From contig CP034986.1 in NCBI GenBank assembly GCA_004026145.2, positions 742,550 through 806,549 of the forward strand: a stretch of 64,000 nucleotides of DNA, written 5' to 3'. Of the stretch, positions 63,661 through 64,000 are shown piece by piece. A program made the position numbers and the translations under genes. The notes under the pieces were generated by a model. That model worked only from the letters and a program-made list of their open reading frames with translations, did not search any database and was not told where the DNA came from. Origin of the DNA: Takifugu bimaculatus (lineage: Eukaryota > Chordata > Actinopteri > Tetraodontiformes > Tetraodontidae). Positions within the stretch are counted from its first letter, which is position 1, and every line of letters begins with the position of its first letter.

Positions 63661-64000
63661 GAGGTGATGGTCATTTTTTTCACTCCTTCCAACTGGGACC
63701 ACAGCAGGCATACTGGAAATGACACAGTTGACAAAAAGTGTATTTCTGTCCCTTCTTTCAGAGTTCCATAATGTTCTGGAGCTAGTTTGAATGTGTAATT
63801 GGGATTATGAATGGAGATTATTTACACCTCTGGGTCACGCTTAGTACCATGTGTAAAGTTAGCTATCATAGCCGAGGCTAATATCCATTTCCTTCACTCG
63901 CTTCCTTCTCTGGTTTATTGTAGAGTCCATGAAACATTTCAGGTTCCAGAGGGTAAAGAAATTCAGTACCACAAGAGAAATAAAAAATCTTCTGAGATTT

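Overview
This is nuclear DNA of a vertebrate, almost certainly a ray-finned (teleost) fish. Genes are split into many short exons with GT/AG introns, most introns are short, (TG)n microsatellites are abundant, and all recognisable proteins are vertebrate families. Eight protein genes can be modelled exon by exon, one of them cut by the left edge. There is no sign of bacterial or viral sequence.

Layout: (1) 1-5361, plus strand: the 3' part of a receptor tyrosine kinase whose ectodomain is Eph-like and whose kinase is TAM-like (Tyro3/Axl/Mer). This is the most unusual thing in the window. (2) 6312-9714, plus: Rab1 (rab1b-like) GTPase. (3) 12004-16536, minus: pellino 3 E3 ligase, tail-to-tail with rab1. 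(4) 23201-24996, plus: rce1, the CAAX prenyl endoprotease. Between peli3 and rce1 lie about 6.7 kb of non-coding DNA with a LINE remnant and microsatellites. (5) 27818-33181, plus: acox3, peroxisomal branched-chain acyl-CoA oxidase. (6) 35933-41339, minus: htra3, a secreted serine protease. (7) 42820-49655, minus: sh3tc1, an SH3/TPR protein. (8) 50967-53374, plus: a six-finger C2H2 zinc-finger gene with a fish-type coiled-coil N-terminus. (9) 56885-57987, plus: a somatostatin receptor of the SSTR1/4/6 group. From 58 to 64 kb I see no convincing gene, but there are blocks that look like regulatory sequence.

The genes do not form an operon-like system; they are neighbours by descent. RAB1B, PELI3 and RCE1 lie together on human 11q13, while ACOX3, HTRA3 and SH3TC1 lie together on human 4p16.1, so the window joins two human-separate blocks. 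Functionally they cover membrane traffic (Rab1), prenyl-protein maturation (Rce1; Rab1 itself carries a CC prenylation tail but is not a CAAX protein), innate signalling (Pellino), peroxisomal oxidation, matrix proteolysis and peptide signalling.

A second window-wide observation concerns sequence quality: four genes in the right half (acox3, sh3tc1, the zinc-finger gene, sstr) contain together eight apparent single-base insertions, never deletions, that break otherwise intact, well-conserved frames. The flanking exon phases fit only if these bases are extra. The parsimonious reading is uncorrected insertion errors in the assembly rather than four pseudogenes.
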